From NCBI GenBank assembly GCA_018266335.1, contig JAFEAR010000103.1, forward strand, positions 1-38,782: a stretch of DNA of 38,782 nucleotides. The letters are read 5' to 3'. Made by a program: the position numbers and the translations under genes. This DNA is from Bdellovibrionales bacterium. Its GTDB lineage: Bacteria; Bdellovibrionota; UBA2428. A model generated the notes under the pieces. That model searched no databases, was not told the DNA's origin, and worked only from the letters and a program-made list of their open reading frames with translations. Of this stretch, positions 28,962 through 37,559 are shown piece by piece (within the stretch, counting starts at the first letter, position 1; every line of letters begins with the position of its first letter).

Positions 28962-30194
28962 GTGGGCGCTACTCCCGTTTCCCAAATGGCCGGTTCGCTT
29001 ATTGGCTCCGAAGTGCTGCGCATTGCGGGCGAAATCAACGCCCTGCAGGCTTCTGGCAAGAGTGTGCTGAACTTTACGGTGGGCGACTTTAACCCGCAGT
29101 ACTTTCCCATTCCGGAGTCACTCCAAACCCGAATCATTGCGGCCTACCAAAAGAACGAAACCAACTACCCTCCGAGCTCTGGCGCCACCCCTTTACGCCA
29201 AGCCGTGGCCGATTTTTATTCGCGCGAGTTCGATGTTCCTACCGGCGCCGACGAAGTCCTTATTGCGGGCGGTGCGCGGCCGCTTATTTATACAACCTTC
29301 CGGGCGCTCGTGGATGCCGGCGACACGGTCATCTACCCGGCCCCTTCGTGGAACAACAATCACTACTGCCACATGAGCCAAGCTAAGGGGCAAGTGATCG
29401 CTTGCTGGCCCGAAGCGGGATTTTTGCCCACGGCCGCAGACATTGAGCCCTTCGTCGCTAAGGCTTCGCTCCTGTGCCTGAACTCGCCGCTGAACCCTAC
29501 CGGAACGATGTTCTCCGCCCGAGCGTTGCAGGAAATTTGCGAGCTCGTCCTGAAGGAAAACCAGCGCCGCGGCCCCAGCGCCAAACCGCTGTACCTGATG
29601 TTCGACCAAATCTACTGGAAGCTTTCGCTCGCGGGAGCCGAGCACCAACATCCGCTGCGTCTGTGCCCCGACATCAAGCCCTACACCGTGTTCATTGACG
29701 GCATTTCTAAATATTTCTGCGGCACCGGCCTGCGCGTGGGCTGGGCCGTGATGCCGAAAAATCTTATGGGTCCCTTCTCTAGTTTGCTTGGCCATATTGG
29801 CGCCTGGGCACCCAAACCCGAACAATTGGCCACGGCGCAGTTTTTGAACGATCGCTCGGCGCTCGACGCCTTTACGCACACCACCCGCGCGCAAATTGAA
29901 CAGCGCCTCTTTCCTTTGTTTGAAGGCATTCAAAAACTGAAGGCCGAGGGATTGCCGGTGGACGCCGTCAAACCTCAAGGCGGAATCTATTTGTCCGTGA
30001 AGTTTGGCCTCAAAAACAATCCGCGAGCAACGGACGAAGACATTCGGCGTGCGTTGCTAGAACAACTCGGAATTGCCGTGGTTCCTTTCCAGGCTTTCGG
30101 ACTCCAGCAAGATAGCGGCTGGTTCCGCATGTCGGTGGGCGCCGTAAGCGCCGCCGACGTTCTAGAATGCGTAGCGCGACTGAAGAGACTTTGA
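28962..30194 (+). CDS. PLP-dependent class I/II aminotransferase
   Basis: A fold-type I aminotransferase, probably of aspartate-type. Visible are the early VLNFTVGDFNPQYFPIP and NYPPSSGATPLRQAVADFY (as in aspartate aminotransferases), NSPLNPTGTMFS with the ring-stacking and Asn region, YLMFDQIYWK with the Asp/Tyr contacts, and the PLP Lys in DGISKYFCGTGLRVGW (about residue 250). The C-terminal Arg for the substrate carboxylate is in GWFRMSVGA. The start is GTG at 28962 by frame, but the ATG at 28986 (MAGSLIGSEVLR) is equally plausible; neither has a good ribosome site. Its TGA shares one base with the next ATG (TGATG). Confidence 0.9.
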   Translation: MGATPVSQMAGSLIGSEVLRIAGEINALQASGKSVLNFTVGDFNPQYFPIPESLQTRIIAAYQKNETNYPPSSGATPLRQAVADFYSREFDVPTGADEVLIAGGARPLIYTTFRALVDAGDTVIYPAPSWNNNHYCHMSQAKGQVIACWPEAGFLPTAADIEPFVAKASLLCLNSPLNPTGTMFSARALQEICELVLKENQRRGPSAKPLYLMFDQIYWKLSLAGAEHQHPLRLCPDIKPYTVFIDGISKYFCGTGLRVGWAVMPKNLMGPFSSLLGHIGAWAPKPEQLATAQFLNDRSALDAFTHTTRAQIEQRLFPLFEGIQKLKAEGLPVDAVKPQGGIYLSVKFGLKNNPRATDEDIRRALLEQLGIAVVPFQAFGLQQDSGWFRMSVGAVSAADVLECVARLKRL

Positions 30195-30685
30195 TGCGCG
30201 CACTTATTTTCGGTTTGTTTTTAGCCTGCGGCCCCATGGCTCACGCCGAAGAAACCGAACACTCGTCGCTCGTGCTCAGCGGCGGCGTCGAAGAACGCAA
30301 CGAAGTTTATTCTCCTCCGCCCAGCTCGGTTTACCACTCGCAATACGACAATCCTTCCGCAGCCCTGTCGGCCACCCGCGTGATCCAGGTAGCCAATGCC
30401 GGCCTCTTCAAGCTCGACAACGTGCACGCCTGCGGCAACTCACCCGCCCCATGCTTTCGACAGGACAACGCTGCCCTCGGTATTCAAGCGGGCGATCAAC
30501 TCGAAAGTGTGAACGGCATGAACTACGCGCAGTATATCCGTGTGGGGCGCTCTGCAGATGACATCGCACGCCTGCTAAACCGCGGACGCACCCAACCCAT
30601 GACCCTAGTGATTCGTCGCCGCGGCCAACGCCTTCCCCCCGTACAAGTGATGTGGGGTTTTGAATGGCACGGCCAGAGTTTTTAG
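30194..30685 (+). CDS. Exported PDZ-like protein
   Basis: A 163-residue protein with a signal peptide (MRALIFGLFLACGPMAHAEE). The C-terminal half looks like a PDZ domain: ALGIQAGDQLESVNGMNY, a helix RSADDIARLLNRGRT and a last strand PMTLVIRRRGQ, which is the usual PDZ order of carboxylate loop, helix and strand. It has two cysteines in the middle (HACGNSPAPCFR), perhaps a disulfide. The start overlaps the aminotransferase stop, so the genes are coupled, although functions differ. It may be a periplasmic adaptor; a GspC-like role for the following Tad module is speculative. A frame extension upstream (30167) lacks the signal peptide start. Confidence 0.78.
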   Translation: MRALIFGLFLACGPMAHAEETEHSSLVLSGGVEERNEVYSPPPSSVYHSQYDNPSAALSATRVIQVANAGLFKLDNVHACGNSPAPCFRQDNAALGIQAGDQLESVNGMNYAQYIRVGRSADDIARLLNRGRTQPMTLVIRRRGQRLPPVQVMWGFEWHGQSF

Positions 30686-30831
30686 TCGCATTGGCCTAAA
30701 AATAACCCTTTGTCTTAACCCAATCTTAACTGGCCCCCGCTAGACGCGGACTGTCATTCTATTGGCGTGGGCTACGGGGCCCTATCAGGGTTTTCCCGAA
30801 ATGTTCCGATACCTAAGGCAAGGAGGTTCTC

Positions 30832-31731
30832 GTGCTTGCCATTGTCGGTGCTCTGCTTTTGGGCGGGGCGGTGTTCTACATTGTGTACATCACACAGAAA
30901 GCTGCCGAAACCACGGCGGCCGAAGAACGCCTTTCGCTCGATTTTGGCCCGGACGCGAAGAGCTTTAAGCCTCCGTATTACATTTCGTTAACCAAACCAC
31001 TGCTCCAAGAACCCTACGTAAAAATTGCTTCGGATTTTTGGTCGCCCGAGAAACTCGAAGCCTGGCGTAAAAAACTTATTTCCGCCGGTATCGGCCGCAA
31101 CATTCAACCCGAGCATTTTGTAGCTTCGAAATTCTGGCTCGCCCTGATGGTAGGAGCGCTGTTGTTCATTAACTACATTTTTTCGAGCGACCCCATGCCG
31201 CTGTGGATGCCCTTCATGCTTACGGCCGCGGCGTTTTTTGGTCCGAACTTGCACGTAGGTCAGTTGCGCGACAAACGTCAGTTCGAAGTTCGGCTGGCCA
31301 TGCCGTACGTGCTCGACCTCCTTACCCTGAGCACCGAAGCGGGATTGGATTTTATGGGCGCAATTTCGAAGGTCGTGGACCGCGCGCCTCCCGGTGCGCT
31401 CATCGAAGAACTGTCCACCGCCCTCAAGGACATTCAGCTCGGTAAAACTCGCTCCGAAGCATTGCGCTCCATGGCCGATCGCCTGGACATGCAAGAGATG
31501 TCGAGCTTCGTGGCCGTGCTGGTATCGGCCGACTCCATGGGTGCCAGCATCGGCGGCGTGCTCCGCGCGCAATCCGATTCACTCCGCGCCGAGCGTCTGG
31601 TGCGCGCCGAAAAACTGGGCGCCCAGGCCAGCCAAAAAATTCTTGTGCCGCTTATTTTCTTCATTCTGCCCGCGGTCATGCTCATGATTTTCGGGCCCAT
31701 CATTCTGAGCATGATGGGGGTTAAAAAATGA
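30832..31731 (+). CDS. tadC: Tad-type secretion inner-membrane protein TadC
   Basis: A type II/IV secretion-system F-domain membrane protein, 299 residues. The hallmark segment LAMPYVLDLLTLSTEAGLDF and the following GLDFMGAISKVVD, with LSTALKDIQLGKTRSEALRS and the final membrane helices ILVPLIFFILPAVMLMIFGP, match TadC closely. There is a short N-terminal membrane helix (LAIVGALLLGGAVFYIVYI), two more around residues 105-145, and the C-terminal ones. GTG start with AAGGAGG five bases upstream. In usual tad loci tadA and tadB lie directly upstream; here a PDZ gene and an aminotransferase do. Confidence 0.92.
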   Translation: MLAIVGALLLGGAVFYIVYITQKAAETTAAEERLSLDFGPDAKSFKPPYYISLTKPLLQEPYVKIASDFWSPEKLEAWRKKLISAGIGRNIQPEHFVASKFWLALMVGALLFINYIFSSDPMPLWMPFMLTAAAFFGPNLHVGQLRDKRQFEVRLAMPYVLDLLTLSTEAGLDFMGAISKVVDRAPPGALIEELSTALKDIQLGKTRSEALRSMADRLDMQEMSSFVAVLVSADSMGASIGGVLRAQSDSLRAERLVRAEKLGAQASQKILVPLIFFILPAVMLMIFGPIILSMMGVKK

Positions 31732-32090
31732 GTGCGCTTAGCAAAATCACCATCGCCGGCCGGGGCACCGTCGTGGCGGATCGCTGCGTGCTTGCGACCT
31801 CCATGCATGCGCGTTTCATTGGCCTCCTCAAACATGAACACCTGACCGCGGGAGAGGGCATGCTCTTACAGCCCTGCAATCATGTGCACACTCTCTTTAT
31901 GAAATTTCCTATCGACGCCGTGTTTTTGGACAAAAACGGCACGGTGCTGGGCTTCGACGAACTTGCCCCCTGGCGTCTGTCGCGCCTTTTCTGGCGAGCT
32001 CGCCAAGTGCTGGAGCTTCCGCGCGGACGCTGCCGCGAAGTAGGTCTCAACCCGGGCGATCAACTGGAGGTGACCCCATGCTTCAGCTGA
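31728..32090 (+). CDS. DUF192 family protein
   Basis: A 120-residue protein with the DUF192 core: MHARFIGLLKHEHLTAGEGM, then the variant HVHTLFMKFPIDAVFLDKNG (usually MWMKNTxIPLDILF) and the end LELPRGRCREVGLNPGDQLE. It has no signal peptide, unlike many members. Function of the family is unknown. It overlaps tadC by ATGA and the next gene by 13 bp, so it is embedded in the Tad/FHA operon. Confidence 0.9.
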   Translation: MSALSKITIAGRGTVVADRCVLATSMHARFIGLLKHEHLTAGEGMLLQPCNHVHTLFMKFPIDAVFLDKNGTVLGFDELAPWRLSRLFWRARQVLELPRGRCREVGLNPGDQLEVTPCFS

Positions 32091-33598
32091 AGATTATCAA
32101 GGGGCCCGCCGGTCAGGGCCGCGCCTTTTCGCTAAGCCCCGGACGAACCCTCACCGTAGGGCGCTCGGAAGCCTGCGAAGTCCGTTTGCCGTCGGTGGGA
32201 ATTTCTAAAACGCACTGCAAACTAACGGCAACCTCGGGCTCGCGCGCCGAGATCGAAGATCTTGGCTCCTCCAACGGCACCTTTGTAAACGGGCTACTCA
32301 TCAAGAAGCACGTCATTAAACCGGGCGACACCGTCACGCTGAGTGATTTTGTGTTTTCGGTGATCATCGAAGCTCCCACGCCTACGAACGCGGGCACGGT
32401 GAACAACGTGGCCGAGGCTATCACTAGCACCCCCTCTCCCAGTTCAACGCCGCCATCGAACGCTCCCCTCGCTGTGCGCGTTCTGGGATGGATGGAGTCC
32501 AACCTGTATCCGTGGGCCGATCGCCTCAGCAATCAGTACGACGTGCGCATGCTGACGGGTGTGTTCTTTGTGGTGTGGTCCATGCTCATTATTCTGATGA
32601 CGATTGGCCCCTTCTCTGAAAAAGCCAACGATAAAGTTCGTAGCGAGTCTATCCAAGTGGCGCGACTCTATGCCCGTCAACTCGTGCGGCTGAACCAGCA
32701 GGCGATCATCGACCAACGCTACCGCGATCTGGTCACCGAGCTCGATGCACGCAAAGGGCAAACTCCGGGCGTGATCGACGCCATGATTCTCGACGTTTCC
32801 AAAGCGCAGATTTTAGCGCCCACGGAACTCATCGGCCGCGGACTTCCCAACAACTTCGCGCGCATTGCTACCTCGAAGGACGAAGAGCACGTGCAACTCG
32901 AAAGCGATGGCACGGCCTACGTGTCGGCGCCGGTAAAAATCGGCACGGCCGACGGGGTGAACAAAACCGTAGCTACGGCCTTCGTGGTGTACAACCCGAC
33001 GGCCGCCCAATTTTCCTTCGCCAATCTGCTGGACCAAATTGTTACGTCCATGCTCCTCGCGCTCATCGTGAGCATCGTGTTCATTGTATTCCTCTACCGG
33101 TGGATTGAAGGTTCACTGCTTAAGGTCGCGGCGAGCATCGACGAAGCGATTAAAACGTCTAATACCACAGTGGCCGCACCAGTGATTTGGCCCGCCCTCT
33201 CGCAAATCTGTGAAGTCGCCTCGTCCGCCCTTTCGCGCGCAGCCGGGGGGAGGACCGGAATGGCACCCGCCGGCGACGATGCCTGGGCAACCGCATGCGT
33301 ATCGGCAAGCCCCGTCGCCGCTGCCGCCTTTAATCCGCAATTGACGGTGACCGCCTGGAACACCGGCATGGAACAGATTGTGGGTATTCGCGCCAGCATT
33401 GCAGTGGGCTCGGACATTAGCGGCGCGAGCCGCGACGTTTCTTTCGAATCGGCGATTCGCGATTTGGCAGCATCGACCTCGATAACGCCCTGGATGCCGG
33501 CCGATCGTCGTCTGGAATTCGGCGGCCGCCCCTTCCGCTTGACCATGCTCAGTGGCAACGGCGCCATTTTCATCACGCTTACCCCGAGGGAGGAGTGA
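32078..33598 (+). CDS. FHA-sensor-PAS membrane protein
   Basis: A 506-residue inner-membrane protein with modules at both ends. Residues 1-97 are an intact FHA domain (TVGRSEACEV, ISKTHCKL, DLGSSNGTFVNG), which binds phosphothreonine. A Ser/Pro linker leads to a first membrane helix (about 158-178), a periplasmic domain (179-315) that looks like a small Cache-type sensor, and a second membrane helix (320-342). The C-terminal 100 residues (FNPQLTVTAWNTGMEQIVGI to the end) look PAS-like. There is no kinase, cyclase or HAMP output. It is 3 bp ahead of the next FHA gene. Ligand unknown. Confidence 0.85.
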   Translation: MLQLKIIKGPAGQGRAFSLSPGRTLTVGRSEACEVRLPSVGISKTHCKLTATSGSRAEIEDLGSSNGTFVNGLLIKKHVIKPGDTVTLSDFVFSVIIEAPTPTNAGTVNNVAEAITSTPSPSSTPPSNAPLAVRVLGWMESNLYPWADRLSNQYDVRMLTGVFFVVWSMLIILMTIGPFSEKANDKVRSESIQVARLYARQLVRLNQQAIIDQRYRDLVTELDARKGQTPGVIDAMILDVSKAQILAPTELIGRGLPNNFARIATSKDEEHVQLESDGTAYVSAPVKIGTADGVNKTVATAFVVYNPTAAQFSFANLLDQIVTSMLLALIVSIVFIVFLYRWIEGSLLKVAASIDEAIKTSNTTVAAPVIWPALSQICEVASSALSRAAGGRTGMAPAGDDAWATACVSASPVAAAAFNPQLTVTAWNTGMEQIVGIRASIAVGSDISGASRDVSFESAIRDLAASTSITPWMPADRRLEFGGRPFRLTMLSGNGAIFITLTPREE

Positions 33599-33601
33599 CG
33601 A

Positions 33602-34606
33602 ATGGCTAGGTTCGAACTTCGGGCACGTGACGGCAAAAAAATTGCTATCGAGCGTGAGTGGATGCGCTTCGGTCGCGCCGATGACAACGACCTCGTGGTG
33701 CGCGACGCCACGGTTTCGCGCTACCACTTAAACTTCTACATCAAAGACGGACGCCTCATCGTAGAAGATGCCGGTTCGCAAAATGGCTTCATGGTGAACG
33801 GCCAAATGGCCGCGGGAGCCGTGGCCCTTTCGCTCGGCGACCGCATCCTAGTGGGAAATTCGGAATACTCGGTGCAGGACCCCGACGCGCCCGAGGCGCC
33901 CTCGCCCATGGCGGCGGCCGCACCGCTGACTTCGGCTTCGTACACGGCGTTCAAATCTAAATACGATGCCTCGCCCAACCAGAAGCGCTTTAAACTTTAT
34001 GCCTACGGCGGTGTTGCGCTGGTGCTCTTTGCCATTGCGCTTAAGAACAACAAAAAAGAAGATGAACGCGCACCCGCCTCCGTTAAAGATGAGGCCACTA
34101 CCGCGCTACCCAGCGCGAAGGACAAAAACTATCGCACCAAAAGCGAAACCGAAATTTTATCGGAAGCCAAGTTTCGCGAGGCGATGCGCGATTACGACAA
34201 CGGCAACTACAACCGTGCCCTGCAAGGGTTTCAGGAAAGCCAAACGCTCAACACCGAGAACGAAGACGCCGTGAAGTACATTGAACTCACCGAGATTCGG
34301 CTGGGTGCGCAGATCACCGATCTACAAAAAGACGCCAATGCCAGCATGAAAAATTTGCAGTACCGTCGCGCCAAGGGCCAGGCGGCACGCGTGCTTACCA
34401 TTCTCAGTGAACAAATACCTGGTTACGGACGCAAAATTGCTCAAGAAAGCTCGTCCGCAAACAACGCCAAACACGTTATCAGCCAGGAAGAAACGCTTTT
34501 AAAAATTCCCTGCGAACAAACCCGAGAGCAAAAGAGTTGCGAGGAGGCCCTGGCCATTATCCTCGAAGCCCGGCGCCAACTCGGCGAGGAGAACACACTC
34601 AAATGA
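33602..34606 (+). CDS. FHA-TM-repeat protein
   Basis: A 334-residue protein: FHA domain at residues 1-95 with MRFGRADDNDLVV, VSRYHLNFYI and DAGSQNGFMVNG (all key residues present), a flexible linker, one membrane helix about 130-147 (LYAYGGVALVLFAIALK), and a periplasmic or extracytoplasmic helical domain (about 185-330) that starts with a TPR-like motif FREAMRDYDNGNYNRALQGF. The topology puts FHA in the cytoplasm and the repeat on the other side, like a bridge. The stop overlaps the next ATG. Role is inferred from architecture only. Confidence 0.85.
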   Translation: MARFELRARDGKKIAIEREWMRFGRADDNDLVVRDATVSRYHLNFYIKDGRLIVEDAGSQNGFMVNGQMAAGAVALSLGDRILVGNSEYSVQDPDAPEAPSPMAAAAPLTSASYTAFKSKYDASPNQKRFKLYAYGGVALVLFAIALKNNKKEDERAPASVKDEATTALPSAKDKNYRTKSETEILSEAKFREAMRDYDNGNYNRALQGFQESQTLNTENEDAVKYIELTEIRLGAQITDLQKDANASMKNLQYRRAKGQAARVLTILSEQIPGYGRKIAQESSSANNAKHVISQEETLLKIPCEQTREQKSCEEALAIILEARRQLGEENTLK

Positions 34607-36969
34607 GCCAGAAAGTGATTCTCATATTTAAGGACGGAGAAGAAATTCGCGTCCCGCTCAACAAAGACCGACTGCTCGTGGGCCGCGAGAAGGGCTGCGA
34701 CATTGTTCTAACCAACGCTGCGGTCTCGCGGCGCCACGCCGCCATCATCCATAAATTTGGTAGCGTTTACATTGAGAACGTCTCCTCGACCGGATCCATC
34801 ACTCGGGGCGGTGAAGCCGTGGAGTATGCCGAAATGCTCGATGGCGAAGACTTTCATATTGGGCCCTTCACACTGCACTGGCGCCTCGAAGATTCGCTGG
34901 CCCCCGTAGAGGCAGGTTCACCCGAGGCGGTGGCCGATGAGTCGCCCGCCCCCGAGGCCTCCGAAGCTCCAGCCCACCTCAACGCTGAAGCCCCTCCGGC
35001 CGAAGTTAACGCCGAAGTCGCTCCCGAAATTCCGGCCGAGAACGGAGAATCAAACGATGACGGCAATTTGAATCTGGCGGCGGACGACTTTGAACCCAAC
35101 TCGCAATTTGCCATTGTGGCCGCCGACGAAAAAACAAAAGTGGCCACGGGGGCCGTAAAACCACTGTTGAAGGTACTCAAGGGCGAGCCTACCCAGCGTG
35201 AAATTCAGCTGGAAAACGGTTTCAGCTGGATTGTGGGCCGTAGTGCCAAATGCCACATCCAAATTGATAACCAAAAGATTTCGCGTCAGCACTTTAAGAT
35301 CATCAAGATTGGCAATTCCTTCCGCGTGGAAGACATGGGCTCGGCCAACGGCACTCGGGTGAACGGCGTGGCCGTAACGGATTCGCCCCTGCATCCCTTC
35401 GACACCGTACAAGCGGGCCCCGTTGAAATTCAATTTCTGATGGCAAGCTCTAGCCTCCAGCCCGGAGCGGCTTCGGCCGCCGCGGCCGCCCATAGCGGAA
35501 CTCCGGCCGCGCTGGCCCTCATGGACTTCAGCGAGACGGAACAAGCTGCGGGTCACGAAAAAACCCAATTTGCTCCCCCCGCAGTCTACTCGGGTGCGCA
35601 ACAGCAACAACACGCCTTTGCCAGCGGAGAGAGCGCAATTCCCCAGCCGAATGCCACCGTGTCCTCCGGGCCGGCGAAACCGAGCACGGGCGGAGAAAAA
35701 GTTTCGCTCAAAGAGCGCTTTGATCGCGGAGTGGTGTGGTTCCAATCCCAGCCGAAGCAAAAGAAAATTCTTTACGGCAGTGCCGGCGCCGTGCTGCTGC
35801 TCGCCCTTATTCTGTCGCTCGCTCCGAATGACAAGGCTCAGAACGTGGCCGTGGTAGCCCCCCCGCAACGCACCCCGGCGAGCGAAGAATTAGAGAAGTC
35901 CAACGCGGCAAATTCTCCGGACATATCGCCCGCATTTAAAATGCTGAGCGCCGAAAAACAAAACGAAATTCGCGAACTGTACGCCAAGGCCGAGCGTGCG
36001 CACACCGCCAAAGATTGGAAGACCGCCTTCGAAGCATCGAAGTCGGTCCTCGACGTGGTGAAGCCGTACAAACGCGCGGCCGAGATTCTCGCCGAAGCTC
36101 AAACTTATTTGAACGAAGAGAATCTGGGCAACATTTCGAAGACCTTCAACAACGTTGAAGACGCCGTCCGCGAGAACGAAGAGAAAATGAACTTACTCTT
36201 TGCCTCGGGCGACAAGGCCCTGGATGAAGGCCGCTGGGATGACGCGCGGGAGGCCTTTTCCAAAGCCTATGCACTCGACCCCAAGAGCGACCGCGCCCGC
36301 AATGGCCTGGCCGCTTCCGAGGCCCGCAACAAAAACGCCAAGGTGGAATTGCCTAAGGAAGTTCCCGTCGATCCCGACGCTGCAGCTAAACAGGCAGCCC
36401 GCGACGAAATCGATGGACTCAAAAAACAATTCCAGGAAGCCAAGGCGAAGATCAACGACGGGCACTTCCGCGAAAGCCTTCCACTTCTGAAGAGTCTCGA
36501 TCAAAAATTATTCGACAAGCTGCAAGACTATCAGTCCGCACGCCGCACGCCTGCGTCGGTACGGAATGAGTTCTCCGGCGAAGTTTCGGGCCTGCAGAGC
36601 CGCGTACGCGAAGGCATCGACACAATTAAATCGCAATTGCGGGCGGAATACCAAACGCAACTGGCCGACGCGGAACAGTTCGAAACTAACCGACAGTACA
36701 TTCAAGCCCGCGAGATATACGATCGGATTATTCGTTCGGAACCCGCCTTCGATGAAGCCATCGAATCGCGCAACAAGCTCTACAGTAAAATTCTGACGGA
36801 AGCGAAAACGGTTTACCAGGAGTCCCTGATTTACGAATCCGTAGGCGACTTGGACAACGCGGCCGAAGGATACCAAAAAACGCGCGACCTGCTCACGAAC
36901 GTGCGCGATCCGTTGGCCGTAGAGTATTACCGCCGTTCGGCTAATAAATTACGGAGACTGCAAAAGTGA
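34603..36969 (+). CDS. Double-FHA-TM-repeat protein
   Basis: A 788-residue protein of the same plan as its neighbour, with two FHA domains. The first (1-90) keeps LVGREKGCDI and VSRRHAAII but has SSTGSITRGG where the NG pair is expected, so it is probably altered. The second (about 195-270) is canonical: IVGRSAKCHI, ISRQHFKII, DMGSANGTRVNG. Ala/Pro/Glu-rich linkers flank both. A membrane helix is at about 388-407, then TPR-like helical repeats and a coiled-coil region to the C-terminus (DDAREAFSKAYALDPKSDRA is a good TPR). The real start is the ATG at 34603, overlapping the previous stop; the frame extends upstream. Confidence 0.85.
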   Translation: MSQKVILIFKDGEEIRVPLNKDRLLVGREKGCDIVLTNAAVSRRHAAIIHKFGSVYIENVSSTGSITRGGEAVEYAEMLDGEDFHIGPFTLHWRLEDSLAPVEAGSPEAVADESPAPEASEAPAHLNAEAPPAEVNAEVAPEIPAENGESNDDGNLNLAADDFEPNSQFAIVAADEKTKVATGAVKPLLKVLKGEPTQREIQLENGFSWIVGRSAKCHIQIDNQKISRQHFKIIKIGNSFRVEDMGSANGTRVNGVAVTDSPLHPFDTVQAGPVEIQFLMASSSLQPGAASAAAAAHSGTPAALALMDFSETEQAAGHEKTQFAPPAVYSGAQQQQHAFASGESAIPQPNATVSSGPAKPSTGGEKVSLKERFDRGVVWFQSQPKQKKILYGSAGAVLLLALILSLAPNDKAQNVAVVAPPQRTPASEELEKSNAANSPDISPAFKMLSAEKQNEIRELYAKAERAHTAKDWKTAFEASKSVLDVVKPYKRAAEILAEAQTYLNEENLGNISKTFNNVEDAVRENEEKMNLLFASGDKALDEGRWDDAREAFSKAYALDPKSDRARNGLAASEARNKNAKVELPKEVPVDPDAAAKQAARDEIDGLKKQFQEAKAKINDGHFRESLPLLKSLDQKLFDKLQDYQSARRTPASVRNEFSGEVSGLQSRVREGIDTIKSQLRAEYQTQLADAEQFETNRQYIQAREIYDRIIRSEPAFDEAIESRNKLYSKILTEAKTVYQESLIYESVGDLDNAAEGYQKTRDLLTNVRDPLAVEYYRRSANKLRRLQK

Positions 36970-37559
36970 TTCTCGGTACCCGCGCGGTTACCCAGCCGCA
37001 GTTTATCGGCGTGAACGTGGTTCTGCTACGGGACTGGTCCACGCCCGTGGATCTCATGGGTTTGGGTTGCTTCAAAGCCTTCGACGAAGCGCTGAACAAA
37101 CTGCGCTCCGACCCCGACGCCACCCGCATCGGAGGCACGGTAGAAACGCGTGAAGCGCTCTGGACCACCGCAACCTCAGCCGCTCTGCGGAGTTTGCCGG
37201 AGCGCCACCGCTCAGGAGCTTCCTACTGGAGTCTGGCCGTTGCGGCCGAAAGCGACTTTCAGCGCAAAGCCGTATGGACCGACCTTCCCGCCTGGGCCAC
37301 GATTTACATCGAAGACCAGGCAGGCAACTGCGATCGCCTCGAGCGGCCCGTGACCCCGGCCGGAGAATTTACCAAACTCAGTCTCAACGCGAGTGATCGC
37401 TTTTTACACGTCGTGCTCTTTGGCCAAAGTTTAGCGTTGCGCCTGGGCGGCTCCGCTACACCGCAGTTTCGGCGCCTGAGTCAGTTAATTGAGGAATCGT
37501 CGGAACCTGCACGACTCCCTACGCTTAGCGTGCCCATTTTCCCGACGGATTTGTTATGA
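36966..37559 (+). CDS. Unrecognised cytoplasmic protein in FHA operon (197 aa)
   Basis: I do not recognise this 197-residue protein. It has no signal peptide or membrane helix and looks mixed alpha/beta (GVNVVLLRDWSTPVDLMGLG, RFLHVVLFGQSLALRLGG). The start is GTG overlapping the upstream TGA, and its own stop overlaps the next ATG, so it belongs to the operon. Its place after the FHA proteins suggests a cytoplasmic partner, which is inference. Confidence 0.78.
   Translation: MILGTRAVTQPQFIGVNVVLLRDWSTPVDLMGLGCFKAFDEALNKLRSDPDATRIGGTVETREALWTTATSAALRSLPERHRSGASYWSLAVAAESDFQRKAVWTDLPAWATIYIEDQAGNCDRLERPVTPAGEFTKLSLNASDRFLHVVLFGQSLALRLGGSATPQFRRLSQLIEESSEPARLPTLSVPIFPTDLL

Noticed and set aside
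33605..33625. GGTTCGAA resembling a tRNA T-arm
   Set aside because: No acceptor or anticodon stems nearby; it is inside the start of an FHA coding sequence.
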